From contig NZ_JAQQWS010000001.1 of NCBI RefSeq assembly GCF_028610675.1, forward strand, positions 496,001-560,000: a stretch of DNA of 64,000 nt, read 5' to 3'. Made by a program: the position numbers and the translations under genes. This DNA comes from Alkalihalobacillus pseudalcaliphilus (GTDB taxonomy: Bacteria > Bacillota > Bacilli > Bacillales > Bacillaceae_D). Positions 44,635 through 53,495 of the stretch are shown here, piece after piece (the stretch's first letter is position 1; the number at the start of each line of letters is the position of its first letter). Below the pieces are notes generated by a model. That model did no database searches, was not told the DNA's origin, and saw only the letters and a program-made list of their open reading frames with translations.

Positions 44635-44656
44635 AAGTGCCTTTTGAGAACAAATA

Positions 44657-44977
44657 TTATTTGATTTTTATTACTTTTAGAGTAATCTCATGATTATTAT
44701 TTATATGAATTTCAAAATCGGTTCCTTTTTCTATTTGTAACTGTCGTCTTAATTCTATGGGAATCCATATTCTTCCGTCTTCGCTTAATACTACTTGGTT
44801 TTCTTTCGTATTACCACCAGACTTGAAGAGAATTAGACCATCTAACTTATTATTAGTCTTAATAATAATCTCATCACCAGATGAAATCCCTAATCTCGTT
44901 CTGATTATTTTAGGAATTCTTACTGAAGTTCCATTTATTAAGTTACATATCACAATATTCTTCTTTATTTGATTCAT
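44657..44977 (-). CDS. AbrB/MazE-like double swapped-hairpin DNA-binding protein
   Basis: 106 residues with two SpoVT-AbrB-type units: NGTSVRIPKIIRTRLGISSG and SEDGRIWIPIELRRQLQIEK. Such proteins bind DNA as transition regulators or as antitoxins; no toxin gene adjoins. The ATG follows GGAGGAGG. It carries the fourth copy of the shared motif upstream, so it may be a downstream regulator of the redox regulon. Confidence 0.75.
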   Translation of the reverse strand: MNQIKKNIVICNLINGTSVRIPKIIRTRLGISSGDEIIIKTNNKLDGLILFKSGGNTKENQVVLSEDGRIWIPIELRRQLQIEKGTDFEIHINNNHEITLKVIKIK

Positions 44978-45000
44978 TTCATACCTCCTCCTGTAACCTT

Positions 45001-45039
45001 TTTATCAGTATAGATCCCAACTGTATAGAAAGTATGGAG
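45001..45039 (-). promoter_or_regulatory. Shared regulatory motif 4, upstream of the AbrB-like gene
   Basis: In gene direction CTCCATACTTTCTATACA (45039-45022), nine bases, then TATACT (a good -10). The rest of 45040-45315 shows no gene. Confidence 0.7.
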
Positions 45040-45315
45040 AAGGCGAACGTTTTCTGTGAAGAGTCTTTTAAAAAAAAATTCAATTTGATAATATCAGAGA
45101 AAATGATGAATATATATAGTCGTTTTACAAATAAAACGCCTTCTCATATAAGTGAGCACAGTATTCATGCGACATTGAAGCTATAATCATCATACTATCT
45201 CCTAAACTTATTGACATTCCAATCGACAAATATACAGTAAATCTATATTTCGTTAGGGTTTTAAGGTTTAATTTAATTTTAAAATAACTTTCTTAAAATG
45301 TAAAAATAAAGAAAT

Positions 45316-46773
45316 TCAATTTGTCCATTCTTCATTCATATTTATCATTACTTTATGTATTGGAGAAATTTCAAATCTCTTTATTTTCCCTAGGTTAAGA
45401 CAGGTATGAGAATTTTTTTTAATATCAGCTAATATAACATCTTTTGGAATGACAATTTTTATTTGCTTTGTAATATTATTAATTACTAATATCGGGGTAG
45501 ATAGATAAGGAGCATCTTCATGGTTCAGTTCACCATTATAAGAATTAGACCTATATGATAATAGATAATTAAAATAATGAATATACCCACAAATCAGAAA
45601 ATTATTAAGGATCCAATTAATATGAGTTGTAGTTATTAATAACTTATTTTCATTTAAAACTTTTGTCAGAATTGAAGATATTTCTTCAGCTAGAGGATTG
45701 TAAGAATTGATGAAGGAGAATATACTATTTTCTATAATCTGTTGAGAGGACCTCCCCCTATTATCAACCGTTCTTATTGTATCGAAATGTTGTAGAATAT
45801 AACGCCATTCTAAATATGTATATGCAATTGGACAATAAAAAATTTGGTCATTAATTCTTAAATCTTGTTTAATTCTAGTTAAACAATTCTTATGGCCTTG
45901 AGTGACTCTTTTTCTCACATTTCTTATTAAAGAATTTATTGTATTTAAATTAGATTTTCTCATATTATCAATATAGGTTTGATGACTTACGTTGCGAAGA
46001 TCGTGTAGACTATTAATATTAATACCTTCATTCTTTTTTTCTGGAAAACTCACTTCTATATAACATGAATTATCACTAAATATTGATAATATTTGTTTTA
46101 ATAATTTATTATTGATTATATTTCTATGCTCATAAAAGTAAAGTTTATCTCCAACATCTTTTTGATTATTTGATAAGCTTAACCACTTTTTTGCTTCTTT
46201 TTCTATTATGTTTGCATCAATAGGCCTATAAAATTTATTACGGAAGCTGTTTGCTAAGTTCCAATACCCATTATTTGAACAATCACATGTAAAAAAATTA
46301 TTCTTTTTCTTATTAGAGAAATGGAATGTAAAAGTTTGAGAGTCAATGCACTTTTCACAAAGTGGAATAAGCTCAATGTTATGAAATGGACATAAATCGA
46401 AAAGTTTAAATTGGTGAAATAGACTGTGATAACCTTTTTTTAAACACTCTAAACATATGTATAGATCAATATGGAAGAATCTTTGATAACTGCTAGGTTT
46501 AATTATACCGCATAACAACTTTATGATATTTTCATTATGACTAATTAAAGAAAATCCCAAAATTCCTTTCGTAACATTATCGTCTATACCACTTAAATTT
46601 AGATAAGATCTGTGTATAATACCAATATTTGTTTTCATTTTTCGAATTTGTTCATTACCTATTATACTTAAAACCTCTCGAGAGTTTATAGAATTGTAAA
46701 ATTTGAATTTTTCGATAATACTCCATGATGATTCATATTTACTTACCCATGCATTGTTCCAGTTATATTTCAC
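45316..46773 (-). CDS. tniQ: TniQ/TnsD-family target-selection protein 2
   Basis: 485 residues, GTG start behind GAGGGGGGG. N-terminal half has a TniQ zinc-finger: CLECLKKGYHSLFHQFKLFD, then CPFH, CEKC and a further CDC. TnsD/TniQ proteins bind the target site and recruit TnsC. The N-terminal W-S-YESSWSI-EK-K pattern is shared with the protein encoded just upstream (46795-47979), so the two are paralogues. Its length suits a sequence-specific TnsD. Target unknown. Confidence 0.8.
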   Translation of the reverse strand: MKYNWNNAWVSKYESSWSIIEKFKFYNSINSREVLSIIGNEQIRKMKTNIGIIHRSYLNLSGIDDNVTKGILGFSLISHNENIIKLLCGIIKPSSYQRFFHIDLYICLECLKKGYHSLFHQFKLFDLCPFHNIELIPLCEKCIDSQTFTFHFSNKKKNNFFTCDCSNNGYWNLANSFRNKFYRPIDANIIEKEAKKWLSLSNNQKDVGDKLYFYEHRNIINNKLLKQILSIFSDNSCYIEVSFPEKKNEGININSLHDLRNVSHQTYIDNMRKSNLNTINSLIRNVRKRVTQGHKNCLTRIKQDLRINDQIFYCPIAYTYLEWRYILQHFDTIRTVDNRGRSSQQIIENSIFSFINSYNPLAEEISSILTKVLNENKLLITTTHINWILNNFLICGYIHYFNYLLSYRSNSYNGELNHEDAPYLSTPILVINNITKQIKIVIPKDVILADIKKNSHTCLNLGKIKRFEISPIHKVMINMNEEWTN

Positions 46774-46794
46774 TTTTACCCCCCCTCTATAAAA

Positions 46795-47979
46795 TCACAA
46801 TATACGTAATTCATAATTAGATAAATCTATATTTATAAAATAGACATCCCCATTAAATATATCCTTACTTTTACTGGGTAATTCCTCTGTCCATGAGCTT
46901 ATTAAAAACAATGCATAGACTTTATTTACTAGCCAACTTATCGTATAAAAACCTAAATTAACCTTATTGATATTCATAATACATGATAGCATTTTATATA
47001 TCTCATTATTATAACGATAACAATATACGATCTGTCCGAAAGAATAAAATGGTTTCTTTTTGTCACTATTATGGACAATTGATTGTTCAGTTAAATTCTC
47101 ATTTGTCATTCTCCAAAACAAGTACTTAGACGAAATACTACAAATTGCTTCCTGCGGATGTTTTCTTGTTATTTTATGTATACAGCTCTTATGTCCTTTA
47201 ATAAAATTCTTTCTCAAATTTCTAGTGTAGCTCTTTTGAATTTTTAGAGTAGAATTAATTAATTCAGTTTGATAAACAGTAAATTTATTCATTAATTTTA
47301 TTGGAGACTCCTCTCTGTTAATTCTAAACAATGTTCCTTGTGTTTTATTGTTATCTGATAAATTTAATAACTTATTAAGTGATTTAGAATCAGATGTTCT
47401 TTGTCCGGTTAACTGAAATATATATATTATCCCTTGCCTTACTTTATCCATTTCTAGATACTTCAATAATTTTGTATCATTAATTCTCAGTTTACTACAA
47501 CAAAAGAACTTTTCGTTTCCAGACCTATTAACTTTATTAAAAAATATTGTAAATGGATTGTTGTATAAATTGTAAATTGCATCAACTTCAATAATTTGCA
47601 ACTTTTCCACAGGGTGAAATGGACAAGTATTTACGAATACTAATTGATGAAGTACACTATGGTGGTACAGTAGTATACAGGTATTGCAAAATTTAAAATC
47701 CTTACTAAATAAATCTGATTTGTTTATAATATTCAACTTCCCAAATAAATTTTCACTAATAACTTTTTGATGTGAACTTATTAATTCTGGTAGACCTTCT
47801 GTCATCATGAGTGTGTTTTGTCTTTCTATAAATCTAATGTTGTTATTGAATATCTTTTTTAACTCTCCAAATTCTATTAAGTTTGCAAGTTTTATCTTTT
47901 CAAAAATACTCCAAATTGATTCATATTCGCTTATCCATTTTATATTAAATGTAAGTTTTTTATTGTTTACATATATCAT
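46795..47979 (-). CDS. tniQ: TniQ/TnsD-family target-selection protein 1
   Basis: 394 residues with ISEYESIWSIFEKIKL near the start and FCNTCILLYHHSVLHQLVFV, then CPFHP: a TniQ finger whose last CxxC pair is replaced (LQIIEVD), so one zinc ligand set is degenerate. Downstream of tnsC with a 65-base gap, upstream of the second TniQ. Two TniQ proteins may give two target pathways. Confidence 0.75.
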   Translation of the reverse strand: MIYVNNKKLTFNIKWISEYESIWSIFEKIKLANLIEFGELKKIFNNNIRFIERQNTLMMTEGLPELISSHQKVISENLFGKLNIINKSDLFSKDFKFCNTCILLYHHSVLHQLVFVNTCPFHPVEKLQIIEVDAIYNLYNNPFTIFFNKVNRSGNEKFFCCSKLRINDTKLLKYLEMDKVRQGIIYIFQLTGQRTSDSKSLNKLLNLSDNNKTQGTLFRINREESPIKLMNKFTVYQTELINSTLKIQKSYTRNLRKNFIKGHKSCIHKITRKHPQEAICSISSKYLFWRMTNENLTEQSIVHNSDKKKPFYSFGQIVYCYRYNNEIYKMLSCIMNINKVNLGFYTISWLVNKVYALFLISSWTEELPSKSKDIFNGDVYFINIDLSNYELRIL

Positions 47980-48044
47980 ATGTTCACCACCTATTACACA
48001 TAATGGTCACAAATGACATATTGTATACTGAATATTCATGTTAT

Positions 48045-49031
48045 TTAAGGTAGTAATTTAGCTTGGAGATTTCCATACAACTCTGCTTCAATATAACCCG
48101 AACTAATTATTGCATCTCTCCAATTTTCTAAACTAATTCGGCTAAGATTTTGACCTTCTATTCCAAACTCTTTAAGTGCATAATCAACTGTTAATGTAAT
48201 ATATTGCATAGGAATCTCCATTTTCTCTTTGATACCTGATTCAGTTCTGAGTTCTTTAAATGCATTAAATAATTCATCAGAGAAATTACTTAGTCGAAAC
48301 CCTTTAATATATTGGTGTGGAAAATAATATCTAGTAAAAGAGTAATTAGAGCCTTTTGGGTACTCGCAGTTTTCATCATAGCCTTTTAAGGATTCATTTA
48401 AATCTTTCTTATTTTCAATACCTCTGAATTGATGATGTTGCACCATAAATCGCCCAATTATTTGGTGTTTCCCTAGGTTTACAAAAACTGTTCTTTGATG
48501 TATAAGCTCAGTTTGCCCAAATAAAAAAACAGTAAATGAAATTCCATAGTTATCCAATTCATTGTTTATATCCATTAACCAATCATACTGTATTTCGCTT
48601 AATCGTTGAGCATCATCAATAAAAAAAACTACCCTGTTACTCCTTCTTATAGCTGCTTCCTCAATTAAAAATTTAAATAACCTTTCTCTTTTTCGATTAG
48701 CTTTTCCCAGGTAAGGTAAGGCATGTCCTACTCCTTCCAATAAATCTTCAAAAAAGGTATTTTCATTTGCATTTTTATATTTTCTGCACATTATAAAATA
48801 TGTTGCAATTTCTTTAAATTCGTCAGGAAGAACTGTCTGTAGATATTTTATGGCTCTAGTCTTACCTAATCTGGGTCTTCCAAATATAATGGCTCCAGGT
48901 GAGCGATTTATTAAACAGTGTGAGATCTTCTGAAATAATTTGTCTATTTCATTAGTAGGTATAATATAAGTACCCGTCTCAATTGGGTGCATCTTTTCCG
49001 TAACATTCGGTCTAATTTGAAAGTCATTCAT
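48045..49031 (-). CDS. tnsC: TnsC/TniB-family AAA+ transposition regulator
   Basis: 328 residues from the ATG at 49031, eight bases after GGGAG. Walker A GRPRLGKT, Walker B VVFFIDDAQRLS and sensor-1 region FTVFLFGQTEL are intact. TnsC polymerises on DNA at targets marked by TniQ/TnsD and activates TnsAB. Gap to tnsB is 14 bases, so they are one transcript. Confidence 0.9.
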   Translation of the reverse strand: MNDFQIRPNVTEKMHPIETGTYIIPTNEIDKLFQKISHCLINRSPGAIIFGRPRLGKTRAIKYLQTVLPDEFKEIATYFIMCRKYKNANENTFFEDLLEGVGHALPYLGKANRKRERLFKFLIEEAAIRRSNRVVFFIDDAQRLSEIQYDWLMDINNELDNYGISFTVFLFGQTELIHQRTVFVNLGKHQIIGRFMVQHHQFRGIENKKDLNESLKGYDENCEYPKGSNYSFTRYYFPHQYIKGFRLSNFSDELFNAFKELRTESGIKEKMEIPMQYITLTVDYALKEFGIEGQNLSRISLENWRDAIISSGYIEAELYGNLQAKLLP

Positions 49032-49045
49032 AATTAACACTCCCT

Positions 49046-50998
49046 TTAGTAAGTAATAGTTCTTCTAAATTTTTTCCCTTTATTTGTTGCCTTTTTTTTC
49101 ATGAAATCCTCAATGAGTTTTTGTTGCATAATATCTGATGACTTCTCAAATTTATTTGCAGAAGAATTCTTAGGAAAGTCTATCTTCACTAGTTCTCCTT
49201 CACTTTTTTCTTTTTGATTTCTTTGCATTGATTTCAATTTATTTCGTGCAACTTTTTCAGTTTGTGCTTTTTCTTTGAGGTACTCTTGATAAACCATTAT
49301 AGGATCTTCCTGACTAGTAAACTGCAATAACTTCTTGTAGGCTAACTTGTAAATTTCTTTTCTTAATTTTAATGAGTGCTTTGATGCTCCCCACTTACCA
49401 GTAGCCCTTAACTTTCCTAAGCTGGATCCATCTTCTAAATAGGCTTCTAATATTCTTATATCCTCAATATCAACAGTAATCATAATTCTTGTACCTATTA
49501 AACCAGGGCTGCTTTGTAATAATTCATTTGTATACTTAACATTTTCGTAATTAATATGAGCCCGTCTACCTTTAGAACTGTTTCCTTTTATGGTTCGGAA
49601 TGTCTCCATTGAAAAGAACTTCACCTCTCCCTTTTGATAATTATCCATAGTCCGAATGACAGCTCCCTGTTTAATTTTTTGTTTCATCGCTTCTAAAGGA
49701 GACGAAAAATAAATCCCTTCATGCATTGTGGAGTTGTATTGAGCTATAGTAACGGCTGTTATCTCTTGTAATTCTTCAAAAGTAATTTGATATTTTATTG
49801 CATCTTCCTCACTTCCTTTCCTCCTTGGATCAAAAATATCACTTCCAGTTGTACTTGGTAATCTATGATAGCTCATCCGCTCTAAAGTACCAAAAAATCG
49901 CTCTATAATAGCTCTATTTAAAGGAGATTTAATCGGTCCAGCATTAACTCTACAATTAGTGATTTTTTTCAACCTATCCCTTACAATCTTAGATAAGTTA
50001 GCTTTAGCATTGTCATAATAAAACTCATCCCATAACGCCCATCTCACCTCAGGAATTAACGTAGAAGGCAATCCGCTATCTATAGGATATTCTAAATTCG
50101 GAATTGCTAGTTCTAAGTTCTTTTGTGGAACAATAGCATTTTTTATCGTTTGAAGAACATCCGCACTACTGTATTCAGTTTCAATACATAGGTGATAACC
50201 TATAATGGCTCTAGTTGATACGTCAATTATGGTCAGAATCCAAACTCTGCTTAACGTAACATATCTTGGTGTACCATCGGGAGCAGTTAATTCCATTGAA
50301 ATAATTAAGTCAATTTTATGCCCATCAAATTGTACTTTTTGGTAAGGCTTCACACTATTAAGCGATGAATCAAAATCAAATTTAGTTTCAATCTCAACAT
50401 CATCTCTTAGCATCATTTTATTAAAATGTTTATCTTCTAACCCACTAATATATGCATAGAGAGACCTCTGCCCTAAGTCTCTTGAAGTAAAAGGATACTC
50501 ATTAATTGAAGATATGCCTAATTCTTTACATTTCTTTATGAAGTGTTTATGAATATACTTTTTGGACATTCGTTTATCTCTAATACTATTCTTCTTTCGA
50601 AATAACAGATTAAAAATCAGTTCTTCGAGCTCAGTGTAATGAGTAATTAGATATTTAAAGGATCCAGGTCCCCCATTATTTTGATATAAGGCATCTTGCT
50701 TAATATTATATTCACCTATTCTGAATCGAGGAATTAAAGCACGATAACCCCATATCACTCCCAACTTATCCTCAAGTAAGCAACGCTTGAGTAAACGATG
50801 AAGCTCTTGCCTTTGTATTTCGGTTGCGTCATGAATGTCTTTAAATTTATAGTTTTCAAAGTATAGTTCTACTGCTTTTTTTCTTCTATTAAATAAATCT
50901 AAATCCTCTTTAGTCATGTGGTAACTATTTACACCTGGCCAATTTTTTAAATCTAAATACTTTTTATGAATTTTTAGCGAATCAAAATAATTTCTCAC
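49046..50998 (-). CDS. tnsB: TnsB-type DDE transposase
   Basis: 650 residues, GTG start nine bases after GGAGG. An N-terminal helix-turn-helix region precedes a retroviral-integrase fold with D225 (VQFDGHK), D329 (FYYDNAKAN) and E366 (AIIERFFGTLE), then a Mu-type beta-barrel and a basic C-terminal tail that would contact TnsC. It cuts and joins 3' ends of the element. Overlaps the tnsA-like gene by 17 bases. Confidence 0.92.
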   Translation of the reverse strand: MRNYFDSLKIHKKYLDLKNWPGVNSYHMTKEDLDLFNRRKKAVELYFENYKFKDIHDATEIQRQELHRLLKRCLLEDKLGVIWGYRALIPRFRIGEYNIKQDALYQNNGGPGSFKYLITHYTELEELIFNLLFRKKNSIRDKRMSKKYIHKHFIKKCKELGISSINEYPFTSRDLGQRSLYAYISGLEDKHFNKMMLRDDVEIETKFDFDSSLNSVKPYQKVQFDGHKIDLIISMELTAPDGTPRYVTLSRVWILTIIDVSTRAIIGYHLCIETEYSSADVLQTIKNAIVPQKNLELAIPNLEYPIDSGLPSTLIPEVRWALWDEFYYDNAKANLSKIVRDRLKKITNCRVNAGPIKSPLNRAIIERFFGTLERMSYHRLPSTTGSDIFDPRRKGSEEDAIKYQITFEELQEITAVTIAQYNSTMHEGIYFSSPLEAMKQKIKQGAVIRTMDNYQKGEVKFFSMETFRTIKGNSSKGRRAHINYENVKYTNELLQSSPGLIGTRIMITVDIEDIRILEAYLEDGSSLGKLRATGKWGASKHSLKLRKEIYKLAYKKLLQFTSQEDPIMVYQEYLKEKAQTEKVARNKLKSMQRNQKEKSEGELVKIDFPKNSSANKFEKSSDIMQQKLIEDFMKKKATNKGKKFRRTITY

Positions 50999-51575
50999 TC
51001 GTCCATACCTCCAGATTTATTAAGTTATCAATTACATTAATATTAGATTCTAGGCTTCCCTCTAAAATTAAATAAAAAATTGTTCGTCTAATACGTGTTG
51101 AACAGATAGAAAATGTACCTCCGATTAGCTCAGTTAATCGAGTTTTTGGCTGTTGGTTTATATATTTTTTTATTATACGAATATCTGTTTCGTGTGGCTC
51201 TATATCAAGGAATGGTAAAATGATTTTAGCATGATTTATCAATGTTCCTTGGTCTTTAATCATTTGTTGACTGATATATACACTGTTAGTAATGTTGAAT
51301 CTCGTTATATTATTTTTGTTATTCATTAAGTAAACATATCTTTCCTTACCAGACTTATAGATTAACCAAAAATGCGGTGAATCTTTTTTAGGTACTTCTT
51401 TTAGGACAGGACGTATGATAAATGATTCAATATCTAAGTTCATTTCTAACAGTAACCAATAATAGTATTCTAGGTTACTTGTGATTACTAGCTCAGTTTT
51501 CAATTTATGGCTATAAACGTACCAGCAATTATTTTTCATCATTTTAGACTTATCGGCAGGATAGGATTTGTGCAT
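50982..51575 (-). CDS. tnsA: TnsA-like protein with degenerate nuclease motifs
   Basis: 197 residues from the ATG at 51575 after GGAGG. Position and coupling to tnsB are those of tnsA. SNLEYYYWLLLEMNLDIESF, then IIRPV, resembles the start of the TnsA endonuclease domain, including a glutamate. Where active TnsA has a PDF...(E/Q)VK pattern, this protein reads SPHFWLIYKSG...YVYLMNNK, so the catalytic aspartate and lysine seem absent. The C-terminal part looks like a winged helix that could contact TnsC. Confidence 0.6.
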   Translation of the reverse strand: MHKSYPADKSKMMKNNCWYVYSHKLKTELVITSNLEYYYWLLLEMNLDIESFIIRPVLKEVPKKDSPHFWLIYKSGKERYVYLMNNKNNITRFNITNSVYISQQMIKDQGTLINHAKIILPFLDIEPHETDIRIIKKYINQQPKTRLTELIGGTFSICSTRIRRTIFYLILEGSLESNINVIDNLINLEVWTSEKLF

Positions 51576-51617
51576 AAGTATAACCTCCACATAATTATAT
51601 TCGCAATAATCAGAAAT

Positions 51618-51803
51618 TTAAATGTCTTTTTTATCAAATTTTTTTTCTTCTGCTCTTTTATTTAAGTTAATACTTCTTTGGATGGTCTTTCCTCTCTTAA
51701 TGGCTGTAATATAAATATCAGGATTTTGTTGTAATAGAGTCATTATCTCTCCTTGTGTTAGATAAACGTGGCACTTTGGTAATTTAATGTATATATAGTC
51801 CAT
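51618..51803 (-). CDS. Small conserved hypothetical protein before tnsA
   Basis: 61 residues, no signal or membrane helix; TQGEIMTLLQQNPDIYITAI and the basic KRGKTIQRSINLNKR tail suggest a small nucleic-acid-binding protein. It lies 43 bases upstream of the tnsA-like start and is probably first in the operon. Similar small proteins occur in Firmicute mobile elements, but no function is known to me. Confidence 0.55.
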   Translation of the reverse strand: MDYIYIKLPKCHVYLTQGEIMTLLQQNPDIYITAIKRGKTIQRSINLNKRAEEKKFDKKDI

Positions 51804-51959
51804 TATCTTACTCCTTACTTAATTTATTTATTAGATTAATAGTTGCCACAGCTTAAAGGTTTTAAACTAAAAATCTCAAATCAGATGAAATTCTCTTTTT
51901 ATACTTTTGAGGCTATTTAACTTGTTAATCTAGAAATAGAGTATTTAAAAGAAAATCAC

Positions 51960-52262
51960 TTAAAAAAGAGATTTAATAAACTTACTCCTTTTTTCTCTAT
52001 GTAATAAAAGTAAATACTGAAGAAATAATAGACAAGAACCCCAATTATCCAGGATAGGTTCATCAAAGATTCGATTGTAATCAAAGCTGTGTATTTTTAC
52101 CACATCTAGTGTAAGACTTTTTTGATTTCCTCTAGAGAATTTCACATATACTTTTTTGTATAAATATTCAACGTTGTTTATTTTTCGCTCCCGAGATGTC
52201 ATAAGGATGTCTTCAATTTCCGAGATGTCATAAGATTGTTTGTATATTTTTTTTGAAGACAT
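51960..52262 (-). CDS. Hypothetical protein overlapping the transposon end
   Basis: About 100 codons; the first 20 residues (YDISEIEDILMTSRERK) are translated from the end repeats themselves, which argues against strong protein constraint there. The rest is plausible protein (FSRGNQKSLTLDVVKIHSFD). No ribosome binding site is convincing. It could be a small regulator beside the right end, or spurious. Confidence 0.3.
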   Translation of the reverse strand: MSSKKIYKQSYDISEIEDILMTSRERKINNVEYLYKKVYVKFSRGNQKSLTLDVVKIHSFDYNRIFDEPILDNWGSCLLFLQYLLLLHREKRSKFIKSLF

Positions 52263-52331
52263 TCTTATGACAAAAAGAAAAAATCCCAATTTAATAGGAT
52301 TTCCGTGTCATAAGAATGTCTTCAACGGACA
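52197..52331. repeat. Tn7-like right end: array of 20-bp TnsB-type sites
   Basis: Four copies of a 20-base unit: TGTCATAAGGATGTCTTCAA (52197-52216), TGTCATAAGATTGTTTGTAT (52226-52245), the inverse of TGTCATAAGAATGTCTTCAA (52253-52272), and TGTCATAAGAATGTCTTCAA (52306-52325). Read from the outside on the minus strand the tip is TGTCCG, with ACA at 52329-52331, followed inward by the repeat, as in Tn7 ends. ACTTG (52332-52336) would be the 5-bp target duplication. Confidence 0.65.
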
Positions 52332-52479
52332 ACTTGTAGGTTAGCGAATGATTTAAATAGAAACACCGAATAAAGTTCGCTTTTATTCCTACTAAATGCG
52401 AATCACCCACGAGCCTGACACGAATTGATATGCTCAAAACACGAACAATATCTATTTCCATCATAGAATATTTTTTTGC

Positions 52480-52992
52480 TCACTTCCACTCTTCAGCTAA
52501 AATAGCATAGTAATATTCATCCCACCATACATTGCCTTTTGGAATACATTTTTTAAAAAAGCCTTCTCTTCTCATTCCAATCTTCTCCATAACTCTATAT
52601 GATGGAATATTCTCAGGTTGACACGTAGCTATAATTCTATGTACATTCATTTCTTTAAAACCATATTCTAAGATAGCTTGTGCTGCTTCAGAGGCATACC
52701 CTCTATTTTGGAATGTGGGATTAAACACCCATCCAATCTCATAAGTATGCTCACCAAAATACTTATAAAAAACAATATGTCCTATCAGTACATCTTTATC
52801 TATTAGGACTACTGGAAATTTTTCAGCGTTATCACCTTTGTTTTTATTTACAAATTCTTTTGCATTTTCTTCAGTAAAAACCCCTTCAGGTATATACTTC
52901 ATAACATGAATATTTGACGTATACTCATATACTGCTTGCCAATCATTAAATTCAAATTCTCGTATCAATAACCTTTTTGTTTTTATGTGCAT
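52480..52992 (-). CDS. GNAT acetyltransferase, RimJ/RimL type
   Basis: 170 residues from ATG 52992 behind GGGGGG. KTKRLLIREFEFNDWQAVYE at the start, the acetyl-CoA region NPTFQNRGYASEAAQAIL and RIIATCQPENIPSYRVMEKIGM are typical of RimL-like N-acetyltransferases. Substrate unknown. First gene right of the candidate transposon end. Confidence 0.88.
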   Translation of the reverse strand: MHIKTKRLLIREFEFNDWQAVYEYTSNIHVMKYIPEGVFTEENAKEFVNKNKGDNAEKFPVVLIDKDVLIGHIVFYKYFGEHTYEIGWVFNPTFQNRGYASEAAQAILEYGFKEMNVHRIIATCQPENIPSYRVMEKIGMRREGFFKKCIPKGNVWWDEYYYAILAEEWK

Positions 52993-53177
52993 TACACAAC
53001 CCCCCACCAAAACCAAGTCCCTTTACCTTTATTTCGAGATTACGTTAACAATAGCCTCTAGATATTTGAATTCTTCTGTATGAAAATCCCCAATCATGAA
53101 TAATCTTAGAGCGTTAGTGCCATTTATTCAAAATATACATCGCCAATCATTAATGAAAAAGAGCTTAGGATTTAGCT

Positions 53178-53440
53178 TTATTTATCCGTTTTGCCCATCT
53201 GTTCCCCATCAATAAATGCGAATAATCGGATAATTACTTCAAATTCTTGCTTATGGTAGTTTTTCAAAGGTTGTGATACTTAAAGGGCTATTTTTAGAAA
53301 CTCGCCAGTTTTGTCCTAAGACGTGTGATTCAGTTAGAATCTGATCGTATACATCACCTTTTAATTGTGCTGCGTCTAGTGCTTCATATTTGTCATCTAA
53401 CTCCCTTATATAACTCTCGGCTTTCGAATGTGAGAATCAT
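53178..53440 (-). pseudogene. Frameshifted fragment of an unidentified gene
   Basis: One frame reads AESYIRELDDKYEALDAAQL, KGDVYDQILTESHVLGQNWR and VSKNSPLSITTFEK; a single base shift continues YHKQEFEVIIRLFAFIDGEQ then MGKTDK-stop. The two parts abut exactly, so it was one protein tail of about 85 residues. No start is left. Family not recognised. The remaining 53017-53495 sequence shows nothing else. Confidence 0.55.
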
Positions 53441-53495
53441 TATAAGAAAGAGCGCAAATAAAATATAAATGACACTAACGATATTGATTTCTCAT

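Noticed and set aside
45050..45315. Left end of the Tn7-like element just beyond the second tniQ
   Set aside because: No copy of the 20-bp repeat and no convincing TGT tip with matching sites was found there.
52197..52325. Possible short CRISPR array
   Set aside because: Only four imperfect copies, one inverted, with unequal spacing and no cas genes. It fits TnsB sites better.
52332..52470. tRNA-like or riboswitch structure right of the element end
   Set aside because: Several CGAA-type repeats are visible but no cloverleaf or known aptamer can be folded by eye.
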